Made by a program: the position numbers and the translations under genes. A stretch of DNA of 64,000 nt, from positions 310,001 through 374,000 of the forward strand of contig NZ_VJZZ01000007.1 in assembly GCF_009659535.1 (NCBI RefSeq), written 5' to 3'. Below the pieces are notes generated by a model, which saw only the letters and a program-made list of their open reading frames with translations, searched no databases and was not told the origin of the DNA. This DNA is from Aggregicoccus sp. 17bor-14 (GTDB taxonomy: Bacteria; Myxococcota; Myxococcia; Myxococcales; Myxococcaceae). Positions 19,201 to 25,997 of the stretch are shown here, in pieces. The number at the start of each line of letters is the position of its first letter. Positions within the stretch are counted from its first letter, which is position 1.

Positions 19201-19540
19201 CGAGCCCGCCGGGCCGCCGGTAGAGCACCTGCTGCAGGCGGTGCGTGCCGGTGACGAGCTGGAAGCTCGCTGCGCCCTTGGGGCAGAGCCGGCCGCGCGA
19301 GATGGGGCTGTCCGGGTCACCCTCGATGTCGAGGATCTTCTCGTCCTTCACGTACACGCGCTGCCCGCAGCCCACCGCGCAGTAGGGGCAGATGGACTTC
19401 GCAACCCGGTCGGCGCGCCGCGTGCGCGGGTGCAGCGCGTGGGTGCGGGCGCTCTTCGCGCTCTCGCCGAGCCCTGCGGGGTCGCGGTCGCGCAGCTGCC
19501 GCACCACGGGCCAGCGCGACAACAGATCCTTGAGCTTCAT
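16289..19540 (-). CDS. fdhA: Selenocysteine-containing formate dehydrogenase alpha subunit
   Basis: One frame of 1,084 codons is interrupted by a single in-frame TGA at 18973-18971, codon 190. Flanks read NQARI-U-HSSTVPGLG, matching E. coli FdnG/FdhF around their selenocysteine. A SECIS hairpin follows at the canonical distance. The start ATG 19540 has GGAGGAG upstream. Residues C51, C54, C58 and C86 bind the [4Fe-4S] cluster; molybdopterin domains follow (GRGGATDF, GSNMAECHPVGF), with a dinucleotide-binding domain near the C-terminus. It oxidises formate to CO2 at a Mo/W-bis-MGD centre. There is no twin-arginine signal at the N-terminus, so unlike FdnG it probably works on the cytoplasmic side. 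It heads a tight three-gene operon with the Fe-S and NrfD subunits. A pipeline would wrongly split it into two genes or call a pseudogene. Confidence 0.95.
18943..18973 (-). other. Bacterial SECIS element and UGA-Sec codon
   Basis: On the minus strand the TGA (18973-18971) is followed after exactly 18 bases by the pentaloop GGTCT (18952-18948), closed by a perfect 5-bp stem TGCCC/GGGCA (18957-18953 with 18947-18943). E. coli fdhF has the same loop GGUCU at the same 18-base distance after its UGA, where SelB binds. The coding sequence is thus constrained twice here, as protein and as RNA. Confidence 0.92.
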
Positions 19541-19635
19541 GCGGGGCTCCTCCCGAGACGGCCTCCCGGGAGGATTGGGACTGCGGGACCGGGGGGCAGG
19601 AGGGGGGAGCACGGTTGCCTGGTGGGAGACCAGGC

Positions 19636-19670
19636 TCCCTCACCCCGACCCTCTCCCAGGGGGAGAGGGA
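19636..19670. repeat. REP-like palindromic intergenic element
   Basis: CCCTCTCCC (19649-19657) and GGGAGAGGG (19661-19669) form a perfect 9-bp hairpin preceded by CTCCCTCACCCCGA. Elements of this CCCTCACCCCGACCCTCTCCC type are widespread between genes of GC-rich bacteria (general knowledge). Only one copy is evident in this window. It lies between the formate dehydrogenase start and the ahpD end. Confidence 0.6.
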
Positions 19671-19681
19671 GGACGCGGGAC

Positions 19682-19721
19682 AAAAAAAGAGCGCCCCCGT
19701 CCTCGAGAGGAGCGGGGGCGC
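19682..19721 (-). terminator. Rho-independent terminator of ahpC-ahpD
   Basis: Read leftward, GCGCCCCCG (19721-19713) pairs perfectly with CGGGGGCGC (19699-19691). The stem is extended inside by TCCTC/GAGGA, and it is followed by TCT-type bases and seven U (A-run at 19682-19688 on the plus strand). It lies 30 bases past the ahpD stop. This is the only classic stem plus U-tract found in the window. Confidence 0.9.
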
Positions 19722-19750
19722 CCAGGTGAAGCTTCAGCAGACGCTCGGGG

Positions 19751-20275
19751 CTACGACTCGAGCCCCACCGCTGCGGCGTGGATGACCGACGCGATTCGCA
19801 CCGCGTCGTGCACCTGGTCCTCGGTCAGGCCGCCGTCGATGACGACCTTCTCGTGGCTCTGCACGCACATCTCGCAGCCGTTGATGGCGCTGACCGCGAG
19901 GCAGACCAGCTCGAAGTCCACCTTGTTGGTCTGCACCTGCGCCATGCGGTTCATCCGCAGGCCGGGCCGCTTGGTGGAGTAGCTCTCCTTCCCCACCATG
20001 TGGCGGAACCGGTAGTAGATGTTGTTCATCCCCATGAGGGACGCGGCAGCGCGCGCGTCCTCGAGGACCGGCTCGGCATTGGGCAGCGCCTTCTTCGCCT
20101 CCTCGAGGATCGCCTCCTTCAGGCGCTCGTTGCGGGCGGCGTAGGCGCACGCGACCGCCACGCCCCAGCGCTGCTCGGGCGTGAGGCTGTTGCTCTCGAT
20201 GACGCTGGAGAGGTTGAGCCGCGTGTCCTTGTGGGCGTCCGCGAGCGAGCCGCGGATCTCTTCGAGCGAGGCCAT
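19751..20275 (-). CDS. ahpD: Alkyl hydroperoxide reductase AhpD
   Basis: The 174-residue protein is a full-length AhpD of the carboxymuconolactone decarboxylase fold. The active-site set is present: C134-E-M-C137 with H141 (CEMCVQSHE). In mycobacteria AhpD reduces AhpC, drawing electrons from a lipoylated dihydrolipoamide acyltransferase and lipoamide dehydrogenase. It begins six bases after the ahpC stop, and no AhpF gene is nearby, which fits that scheme. A strong terminator follows. Confidence 0.95.
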   Translation of the reverse strand: MASLEEIRGSLADAHKDTRLNLSSVIESNSLTPEQRWGVAVACAYAARNERLKEAILEEAKKALPNAEPVLEDARAAASLMGMNNIYYRFRHMVGKESYSTKRPGLRMNRMAQVQTNKVDFELVCLAVSAINGCEMCVQSHEKVVIDGGLTEDQVHDAVRIASVIHAAAVGLES

Positions 20276-20281
20276 GGTTCC

Positions 20282-20836
20282 TTACCCCGCCTTCGCGAGC
20301 TTCTGGGTGAGGGTCTCCTGACCCTTCTCCCAGTTGCAGGGGCAGAGCTCGTCGGTCTGGAGCGCGTCCAGGGTGCGCACGGTCTCGGAGATGTTGCGGC
20401 CCGCGCTCAGGTCGTTCACGGTCACGTGGCGGATGATGTTGTCCGGGTCCACGATGAAGGTGGCGCGCAGCGCGACGCCCTCCTCCTTGTGCAGCACGCC
20501 CATGGCGCTGGAGATCTCGCGCTTGATGTCCGCGAGCATCGGGAAGGGGAGGTTCTTCAGGTCCGCGTGGTGGGTGCGCCACGCGTGGTGCACGAACTCA
20601 GAGTCGGTGGACACGCCGAGGACCTGCGCGTCGCGGTCCTGGAAGTCCTTGTTCTTGCGGCCGAACTCCGCGATCTCGGTCGGGCAGATGAAGGTGAAGT
20701 CCTTCGGCCAGAAGAAGATGACCTTCCACTTGCCCTTGTAGTCCTTGTCCGTGATGTCCTGGAACTCCTTGCCCTTCTCCATGGACACGACGGCCTTGAC
20801 CTTGAACTCGGGGATCTTGTCGCCAACGGTAAGCAT
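20282..20836 (-). CDS. ahpC: Peroxiredoxin AhpC (AhpD-dependent type)
   Basis: The 184-residue 2-Cys peroxiredoxin has the peroxidatic Cys at 51 (FTFICPTE) and a C-terminal DELCPCNW motif with C165 and C167. The extra Cys pair matches mycobacterial AhpC, which is recycled by AhpD, rather than the AhpF-linked enterobacterial type. It reduces hydrogen peroxide, organic peroxides and peroxynitrite in the cytoplasm. ATG 20836 has AAGGAG nine bases upstream; the frame is open further upstream but without homology. It is first in the ahpC-ahpD operon and diverges from a sigma54 activator gene. Confidence 0.95.
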   Translation of the reverse strand: MLTVGDKIPEFKVKAVVSMEKGKEFQDITDKDYKGKWKVIFFWPKDFTFICPTEIAEFGRKNKDFQDRDAQVLGVSTDSEFVHHAWRTHHADLKNLPFPMLADIKREISSAMGVLHKEEGVALRATFIVDPDNIIRHVTVNDLSAGRNISETVRTLDALQTDELCPCNWEKGQETLTQKLAKAG

Positions 20837-21143
20837 CTGGATGTGCTCCTTGGGGGGTTGAGGCCGGCCCCTTTCCACGTGTCTGGGACCAGTCCGGGTT
20901 GAGTGGCTTCTTGTCAGCACCCACCGGTCAGTGCCACCGGGAAGTGCGGCTTGTGTTGAGGACTGCGACTGCAGACGGCAACGGAGGTTCACTTAAGCAG
21001 CAGCCATGCCACATGGGCCGCTGCCGTGATTCCAGGGGCTTATGAAACCGGCTCCCTGGGGTGCCGCCGACGTCTCGGTAGATAACGAAATGTCGGTGTG
21101 AGGCGCCACTGCAATCTCGGTGTTTCCACGCTAGAGAAGACGC
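20837..21143. promoter_or_regulatory. Divergent ahpC / sigma54-activator intergenic region
   Basis: This 307-bp gap separates ahpC (leftward) from the activator (rightward) and must hold both promoters. It contains an AT-richer stretch (GTAGATAACGAAATGTC near 21078-21094). I looked for a TGGCAC-N5-TTGC sigma54 promoter on both strands and found no convincing match, nor a clear OxyR or palindromic operator. Confidence 0.4.
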
Positions 21144-22778
21144 ATGGCGGACGACAAGGTTGCGCAGGTTTCTGCTCAGGGCTCCCAGGTCGCGAGGGTG
21201 CCCAACGCGCTGGCTCCGGACGTGCGGGACCTGACCGAGCTGGCGAGCAGCGAGCCCACGGTGGGGGAGCTGCTGCGGCGGGGGCTCGAGTGGCTGGGGC
21301 GCGTGGCGCGCTTCGACCTGGCCACGCTGTTCCTCCTCAAGGACGGCCGGCTGGTGGCCACCGCGGCGCGCGGCCCCCTGGCCAGCGCCCAGGTGCGCGA
21401 GCACGCCTTGAGCCTGCAGGACTTCCCCAGTCTGCGCGACGCGCTGGAGAGCCGCCGCGCGCGCGCCTTCACGGAAGAGGACCACGCGCACGGGGATGGC
21501 GATCCCTTCGACGGCGTGCTGGACCTGCCGCCGGGCCACGCGTGCATGGTGGTGCCCTTGTGCGCGGGGGAGCGCTGCTACGGCGTGCTCACCCTGGACC
21601 GCGCCGAGTGCGAGGCCTACCCGCAGAGCGTGGTGGACCTGGTGGAGGTGTACGGCCAGATGCTCGCCACGGCGCTGCAGGCGGCCGAGCAGCGCGCGGC
21701 CTTCGAGCGGCTGCACCAGCAGGACCACGACCACGCGAAGCTGCTCGAGGCGCAGCTGGGCGGCGAGAGCGAGGGCGTGCTGGAGACCAGCCGCAGCCCC
21801 GCGATGCGCGAGCTCGCGCGGCGCGCGCGCCAGGTGGCCGAGACGGACACGCCGGTGCTGCTGCTGGGCGAGACGGGCACGGGCAAGGAGCGGCTCGCGC
21901 GCGCCATCCACCGCTGGAGCGCGCGCGCGGACCACCCCTTCGTGACGCTCAACTGCGCGGCGATTCCCGCGGGGCTGCTGGAGAGCGAGCTGTTCGGCCA
22001 CGTGAAGGGGGCCTTCACCGGCGCCACGCGCGACCGAGCCGGGCGCTTCCAGATGGCGCACGGGGGCACGCTGCTGCTGGATGAAGTGGGCGAGCTGCCG
22101 GTGGAGCTGCAGGCGAAGCTCCTGCGCGCGCTGCAGGAGAAGAGCTTCGAGCCGGTGGGCTCGGACCGCACGGTGCGCGCGGACGTGCGCATCCTCGCGG
22201 CGACCCACGTGGACCTGCAGCAGGCGATTGCCCAGCGGCGCTTCCGCGAGGACCTCTTCTACCGGCTCAGCGTCTTCCCGCTGCGCCTGCCGCCCCTGCG
22301 CGAGCGGCGCGAGGACCTGCCGCTGCTGTGCAGCTTCCTGCTCGAGGAGCAGGCGATGCGCACGGGGAGGCGCGGGATGCGCGTCACGCGCGACGGCCTG
22401 CAGCGGCTCGCCGCCTACGACTGGCCGGGCAATATCCGCGAGCTCGCGAACGCGCTGGAGCGCGCCACCATCCTCGCCACCCGCAGGGAGCTGGGTGCGG
22501 ACGCCTTCGACCTGCCCACGCGCGAGGCCGGGGAGGAGGGCGAGGAGGAGCTGGAGGAGATGCAGGCGAGCGTGGCGCTTCCGCTCGAGCGCGGCCGGGT
22601 GCCCACGCTCGCCGCCGTGCAGCGCGAGCACATCCTGCGCGTGCTCGCGCTCACCCGGGGCCGGGTCTACGGGGAGGGCGGGGCGGCGGCGCTGCTCGGC
22701 CTCAAGCCCAGCACCCTGCAGAGTCGGATGAAGAAGCTGGGCATCGAGCGCGCGCCCGCCTTCAGCGCGACGGAGTAG
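21144..22778 (+). CDS. Sigma54-dependent activator with GAF sensor domain
   Basis: The 544-residue protein is a NorR-like enhancer-binding protein. A GAF domain occupies about 25-190, and an AAA+ domain about 205-440 has Walker A GETGTGKE (242-249), the GAFTGA sigma54-contact loop (289-294) and Walker [11 protein letters not shown] Fis-type helix-turn-helix follows near the C-terminus ([21 protein letters not shown]). It lacks a receiver domain, so it senses a ligand through GAF rather than by phosphorylation. It is divergent from ahpCD, which makes peroxide or nitrosative control possible, but no sigma54 promoter could be seen in the gap. Confidence 0.92.
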   Translation: MADDKVAQVSAQGSQVARVPNALAPDVRDLTELASSEPTVGELLRRGLEWLGRVARFDLATLFLLKDGRLVATAARGPLASAQVREHALSLQDFPSLRDALESRRARAFTEEDHAHGDGDPFDGVLDLPPGHACMVVPLCAGERCYGVLTLDRAECEAYPQSVVDLVEVYGQMLATALQAAEQRAAFERLHQQDHDHAKLLEAQLGGESEGVLETSRSPAMRELARRARQVAETDTPVLLLGETGTGKERLARAIHRWSARADHPFVTLNCAAIPAGLLESELFGHVKGAFTGATRDRAGRFQMAHGGTLLLDEVGELPVELQAKLLRALQEKSFEPVGSDRTVRADVRILAATHVDLQQAIAQRRFREDLFYRLSVFPLRLPPLRERREDLPLLCSFLLEEQAMRTGRRGMRVTRDGLQRLAAYDWPGNIRELANALERATILATRRELGADAFDLPTREAGEEGEEELEEMQASVALPLERGRVPTLAAVQREHILRVLALTRGRVYGEGGAAALLGLKPSTLQSRMKKLGIERAPAFSATE

Positions 22779-22945
22779 CGCACAAGATCGAACGTTTCGA
22801 CCCGTCCGTGACGGCAGGGGTGTGGGTGTCCGGAGGATAACGCCGGGCCGCGGAGAGCACCTGGGCGCCCCATCCGGGGCGGGGTGCAGACCGCACGTCG
22901 CACCCCTAGCGCCCGCGCCCTCCCGGGCGGGCAAGGCCGGTCACC

Positions 22946-24253
22946 ATGAATCTGCAGCCCCGTTACGTCCTGCCCCTCCTGCTCGCCCTCGCCGCCTGCG
23001 GAGGCCCCGAAGACTTCGACGCTCCCGCCGACGCCGTGGGCCAGAGCGAGGCCGCGCTCACCACCACGCGCGTGCGCCTGATGGCCGCGAACATCTCGAG
23101 CGGCAACCTGCAGAGCTACGACCCCGGCGAGGGCATCCGCATCTTCCAGGGCGTGAAGCCGGACGTGGTGATGATCCAGGAGTTCAACTACGGGGACAAC
23201 TCGGCCACCGCCATCCGCGGCTTCGTCAATACGGCCTTCGGCACCGGCTTCTCGTACTTCCGCGAGGCGGGCGCGCAGATCCCCAACGGCGTCATCAGCC
23301 GCTGGCCCATCCTCGCCGCGGGCGAGTGGGACGACACCGCCGTCACCAACCGCGACTTCGCCTGGGCGCGCATCGACGTGCCGGGCCCCAAGGACCTCTG
23401 GGTGGTGAGCGTGCACCTGCTCACGGCGGACGCCGCGACCCGCAACGGCGAGGCCCAGCAGCTGGTGAACCTCATCAAGGCGAACATCCCCACGGGCGAC
23501 TACCTGGCCATCGCCGGTGACTTCAACACCGACTCGCGCTCGGAGGCCTGCCTCACCACCTTCTCGCAGGTGGTGAGCACCGCGAGCCCCTATCCGGCGG
23601 ACCGCAACGGCAACACCAACACGAACGCCGCGCGCGCCAAGCCCTACGATCACGTGCTGGTGGACGCGGACCTCAAGGCCTACCAGACGGCCACCGTCAT
23701 CGGCGCGAGCAGCTTCTCAGGCGGCCTCGTCGCCGACACGCGCGTGTACTCGCCCATCAGTGAGATTACGCCCGCGCGCTCTACCGACAGCGGCGCGACC
23801 AACATGCAGCACATGGCCGTGGTGAAGGACTTCCTCATCCCGAGCGACACCACGACGACGCCTCCGCCCACGGGCTCCACCGCCATCACCGCGGAGAGCG
23901 AGGACAACGGCACCGCGGCGAGCGCGGACGGGCGCGTGGGCAACGGCGTGGCGGTGAGCGGCGCGGTGGGCTCCAGCACGGACGCGGACTGGTTCAGCTT
24001 CGACGCCAAGGCGGGCGGCAGCGTCACCGTGAGCCTGAGCATCAGCGGCACCGCGGACCTGGACTGGTACCTCTACCCGGCCTCCAACACCTCCAGCTAT
24101 CTCGCGCGCGGCTACACCGCGAACAACCCCGAGACCGGCAGCGCCACGCTGCCCTCCGCCGGCACCTACCTGGTGAAGGTGGTGGGCTACTCGGGGGCCA
24201 CCGGGAGCTACTCGCTCAAGGTAACGGCCTCCACCACGGTCATCGACCCGTAG
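22946..24253 (+). CDS. Exported endonuclease/exonuclease/phosphatase-fold lipoprotein
   Basis: The 435-residue protein has a lipoprotein signal with Cys at 18 (LLALAACGG). A DNase I-like fold spans about 40-305: MIQEFNY (metal Glu), VVSVHL, AGDFNTDS, AKPYDHVLV and the terminal His in MQHMAVV are all present, so it should be active as a nuclease or phosphodiesterase. After a Thr/Pro linker comes a bacterial pre-peptidase C-terminal (PPC) domain (about 325-430, DADWFSFDAKAGG). It is probably a surface or secreted DNase, plausible for a predatory myxobacterium. It converges on the AI-2E-type permease gene. Confidence 0.88.
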   Translation: MNLQPRYVLPLLLALAACGGPEDFDAPADAVGQSEAALTTTRVRLMAANISSGNLQSYDPGEGIRIFQGVKPDVVMIQEFNYGDNSATAIRGFVNTAFGTGFSYFREAGAQIPNGVISRWPILAAGEWDDTAVTNRDFAWARIDVPGPKDLWVVSVHLLTADAATRNGEAQQLVNLIKANIPTGDYLAIAGDFNTDSRSEACLTTFSQVVSTASPYPADRNGNTNTNAARAKPYDHVLVDADLKAYQTATVIGASSFSGGLVADTRVYSPISEITPARSTDSGATNMQHMAVVKDFLIPSDTTTTPPPTGSTAITAESEDNGTAASADGRVGNGVAVSGAVGSSTDADWFSFDAKAGGSVTVSLSISGTADLDWYLYPASNTSSYLARGYTANNPETGSATLPSAGTYLVKVVGYSGATGSYSLKVTASTTVIDP

Positions 24254-24268
24254 CGGCGCGCGCCCGCG

Positions 24269-24294
24269 GACCCTACCCCTGGTGGGGCAGGGTC
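24269..24294. terminator. Bidirectional hairpin between convergent genes
   Basis: GACCCT-A-CCCC (24269-24279) pairs with GGGG-C-AGGGTC (24284-24294) across a TGGT loop with one A/C mismatch. It overlaps the last codons of the leftward permease gene and lies 16 bases past the rightward stop at 24253. No U-tract. Confidence 0.5.
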
Positions 24295-25400
24295 TGCGTG
24301 GCCGGCGGCGGCAAGGGCACGGCGCCCGGGGGCGGCGGCTTCGCCCGGCCCACCGCGCGCTGGCGCATGCGGAACAGCGCGAGGAAGAAGGACACGATGA
24401 GGGGCCCGATGAGCAGGCCCACCGTGCCGAACACCGCGAGCCCGCCGAGCAGGGCGAAGAACACCACCGCGCCGTGCATCTCCATGCCCTTCTTCGCGAG
24501 CACCGGCTTGAGCAGGTTGTCCACCAGGCCCACCACCGTCACGCCCCAGATGGCCAGGAACAGCGCCATCCACGTCTTGCCCAGCGCGAGCAGGATGAGC
24601 GCGGCGAAGAGGCAGACGCCGGCCGCCCCGATGGCCGGGATGAAGGCGACGAAGAAGGTCATCACCGCGAAGAAGACGGGGTAGGGGACGCGGGCGATGA
24701 AGTAGCCGATGAGCGCCGCCACCGCCTGCACGCCGCTGGTGGCGATGGTGCTCACCATCACCGAGACGCTCACCTTGCGAAACTCCTCCAAGAGCTCCGT
24801 CACCTGGCCGGGGAGCAGCGGAGACACGTCCTCGAGCCAGCCCACCAGCGCGCGCCCGTCCACGAGGAAGAAGAAGAAGGCGATGAGCATCATCGTCGCC
24901 TGCACCGCGAAGGAGCCCGTGGCCGCCACCGCGCTCGTCACGGCCGCTGCCGCGCGCCCACTCTGGCTCTGGGCGCGCTTCTGGATCTCCTCGTCCAGCT
25001 GCCCCTCCTCCACCGGGATGCGGTCCAGCGCCTTGCGGGCGAGCTTCTGGGCGCTGGGCGGCAGCCGGTCCACCAGCCCCGTCACGCCCTCGCTGCGCAC
25101 CGTCTGGCTCACGTACTTCACGCCGGTGGAGATCTCGGAGACCACGAAGGTGGCGATGCCCGCGATGGGCCCCACCAGCACCAGGATGATCCCGATGCAC
25201 ATCAGCGCCGCGGACACGTTCTTGCGCCCGCGCAGCTTGCGGGTGAGCCAGGTCTGCACGGGCCGCAGGGCGCCGGCCAGCACCGCCGCGAGGAAGAAGG
25301 CGCTGGCGAAGGGCTGGATGATCAGCGCGAGCAGCACCAGCGCGATGATGAGGAGCACTGCGAGCGCGCGCTGCGCCGTCTGCGGGTTCTGGGTGGCCAT
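24273..25400 (-). CDS. AI-2E (TqsA/PerM) family membrane permease
   Basis: The 375-residue protein has about eight transmembrane helices in the AI-2E family arrangement: a hydrophobic pair at the N-terminus, a long soluble stretch (about 95-175, with PVEEGQLDEEIQ), then a helix cluster including FFFFLVDGRALVGWL, FFVAFIPAIGAAG and the closing VGLLIGPLIVSFFLALFR. The family contains the E. coli AI-2 exporter TqsA but most members have unknown substrates, including Na+/H+ antiport. A Pro-rich cytoplasmic tail ends the protein. The frame extends upstream, but ATG 25400 precedes the first helix directly. Confidence 0.85.
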   Translation of the reverse strand: MATQNPQTAQRALAVLLIIALVLLALIIQPFASAFFLAAVLAGALRPVQTWLTRKLRGRKNVSAALMCIGIILVLVGPIAGIATFVVSEISTGVKYVSQTVRSEGVTGLVDRLPPSAQKLARKALDRIPVEEGQLDEEIQKRAQSQSGRAAAAVTSAVAATGSFAVQATMMLIAFFFFLVDGRALVGWLEDVSPLLPGQVTELLEEFRKVSVSVMVSTIATSGVQAVAALIGYFIARVPYPVFFAVMTFFVAFIPAIGAAGVCLFAALILLALGKTWMALFLAIWGVTVVGLVDNLLKPVLAKKGMEMHGAVVFFALLGGLAVFGTVGLLIGPLIVSFFLALFRMRQRAVGRAKPPPPGAVPLPPPATQTLPHQG

Positions 25401-25518
25401 AGGTATTTCACGATAGGGGCGGAAGGCCGGAAGGGAAGGCCGCTCGTTCGCCCCCGCGGCCACTGGTGCACGCTTCCCTGGCCCCCAGGCGCGCGGGGGC
25501 GCTAAGAGTGGGGCCCTC

Positions 25519-25938
25519 ATGCCCGCTCTCGACGCCCCCCACCTCCCCCTCTGGTTCGCCCAGGCGCTCACCGCCGCCTTCTTCGCGGTGCTCTTCCTCC
25601 AGTCGGGCCTGGACAAGTTCTTCGACTGGAAGGGGAACCTGGGCTGGCTCACCGGGCACTTCGCCAAGAGCCCCCTGCGCGCCGTGGTGCCGCTGATGCT
25701 CGCGGTGGTCACGCTGCTCGAGGTGGGGGCGGGGGCCCTGAGCGCGGTGGGCTTCGTGCAGTTGCTCGCCTCGGGCGAGGGGCGCGTGGCGCTGTTCGGG
25801 GTCGCGCTCGCGGGGGTCGCGCTGCTCAGCCTCTTCTTCGGCCAGCGGCTCGCGAAGGACTACGCGGGGGCGGGCGCGCTGGTGCCCTACTTCCTGATGG
25901 TGCTCGCGGGGCTGTGGCTGCTGCGCGGCGGGGCGTGA
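25519..25938 (+). CDS. DoxX-like small membrane protein
   Basis: The 139-residue protein has four hydrophobic helices with the DoxX/SURF4-like signature LFLQSGLDKFFDWKGNLGWL near the N-terminus. Members act in thiosulfate:quinone oxidoreductase or as uncharacterised membrane partners of redox proteins. The gene stands alone, divergent from the AI-2E-type permease gene and convergent with the large lipoprotein gene, so the context says little. Confidence 0.75.
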   Translation: MPALDAPHLPLWFAQALTAAFFAVLFLQSGLDKFFDWKGNLGWLTGHFAKSPLRAVVPLMLAVVTLLEVGAGALSAVGFVQLLASGEGRVALFGVALAGVALLSLFFGQRLAKDYAGAGALVPYFLMVLAGLWLLRGGA

Positions 25939-25967
25939 GCCCCCCGCTCCACCCGTGACGGGGGGGC
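25939..25967. terminator. GC hairpin after DoxX-like gene
   Basis: GCCCCCCG (25939-25946) pairs with CGGGGGGGC (25959-25967), one G looped out, around a 12-base loop. It begins directly at the rightward stop and lies 30 bases beyond the leftward stop of the large lipoprotein gene, so it can serve both. Confidence 0.45.
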
Positions 25968-25997
25968 GGGGCGGTCATCGTCCCGGGGGCCGCGGTC

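Noticed and set aside
20837-21143. Sigma54 promoter for ahpC or the activator
   Set aside because: TGGCAC-like sequences occur but no TTGC at the required spacing on either strand.
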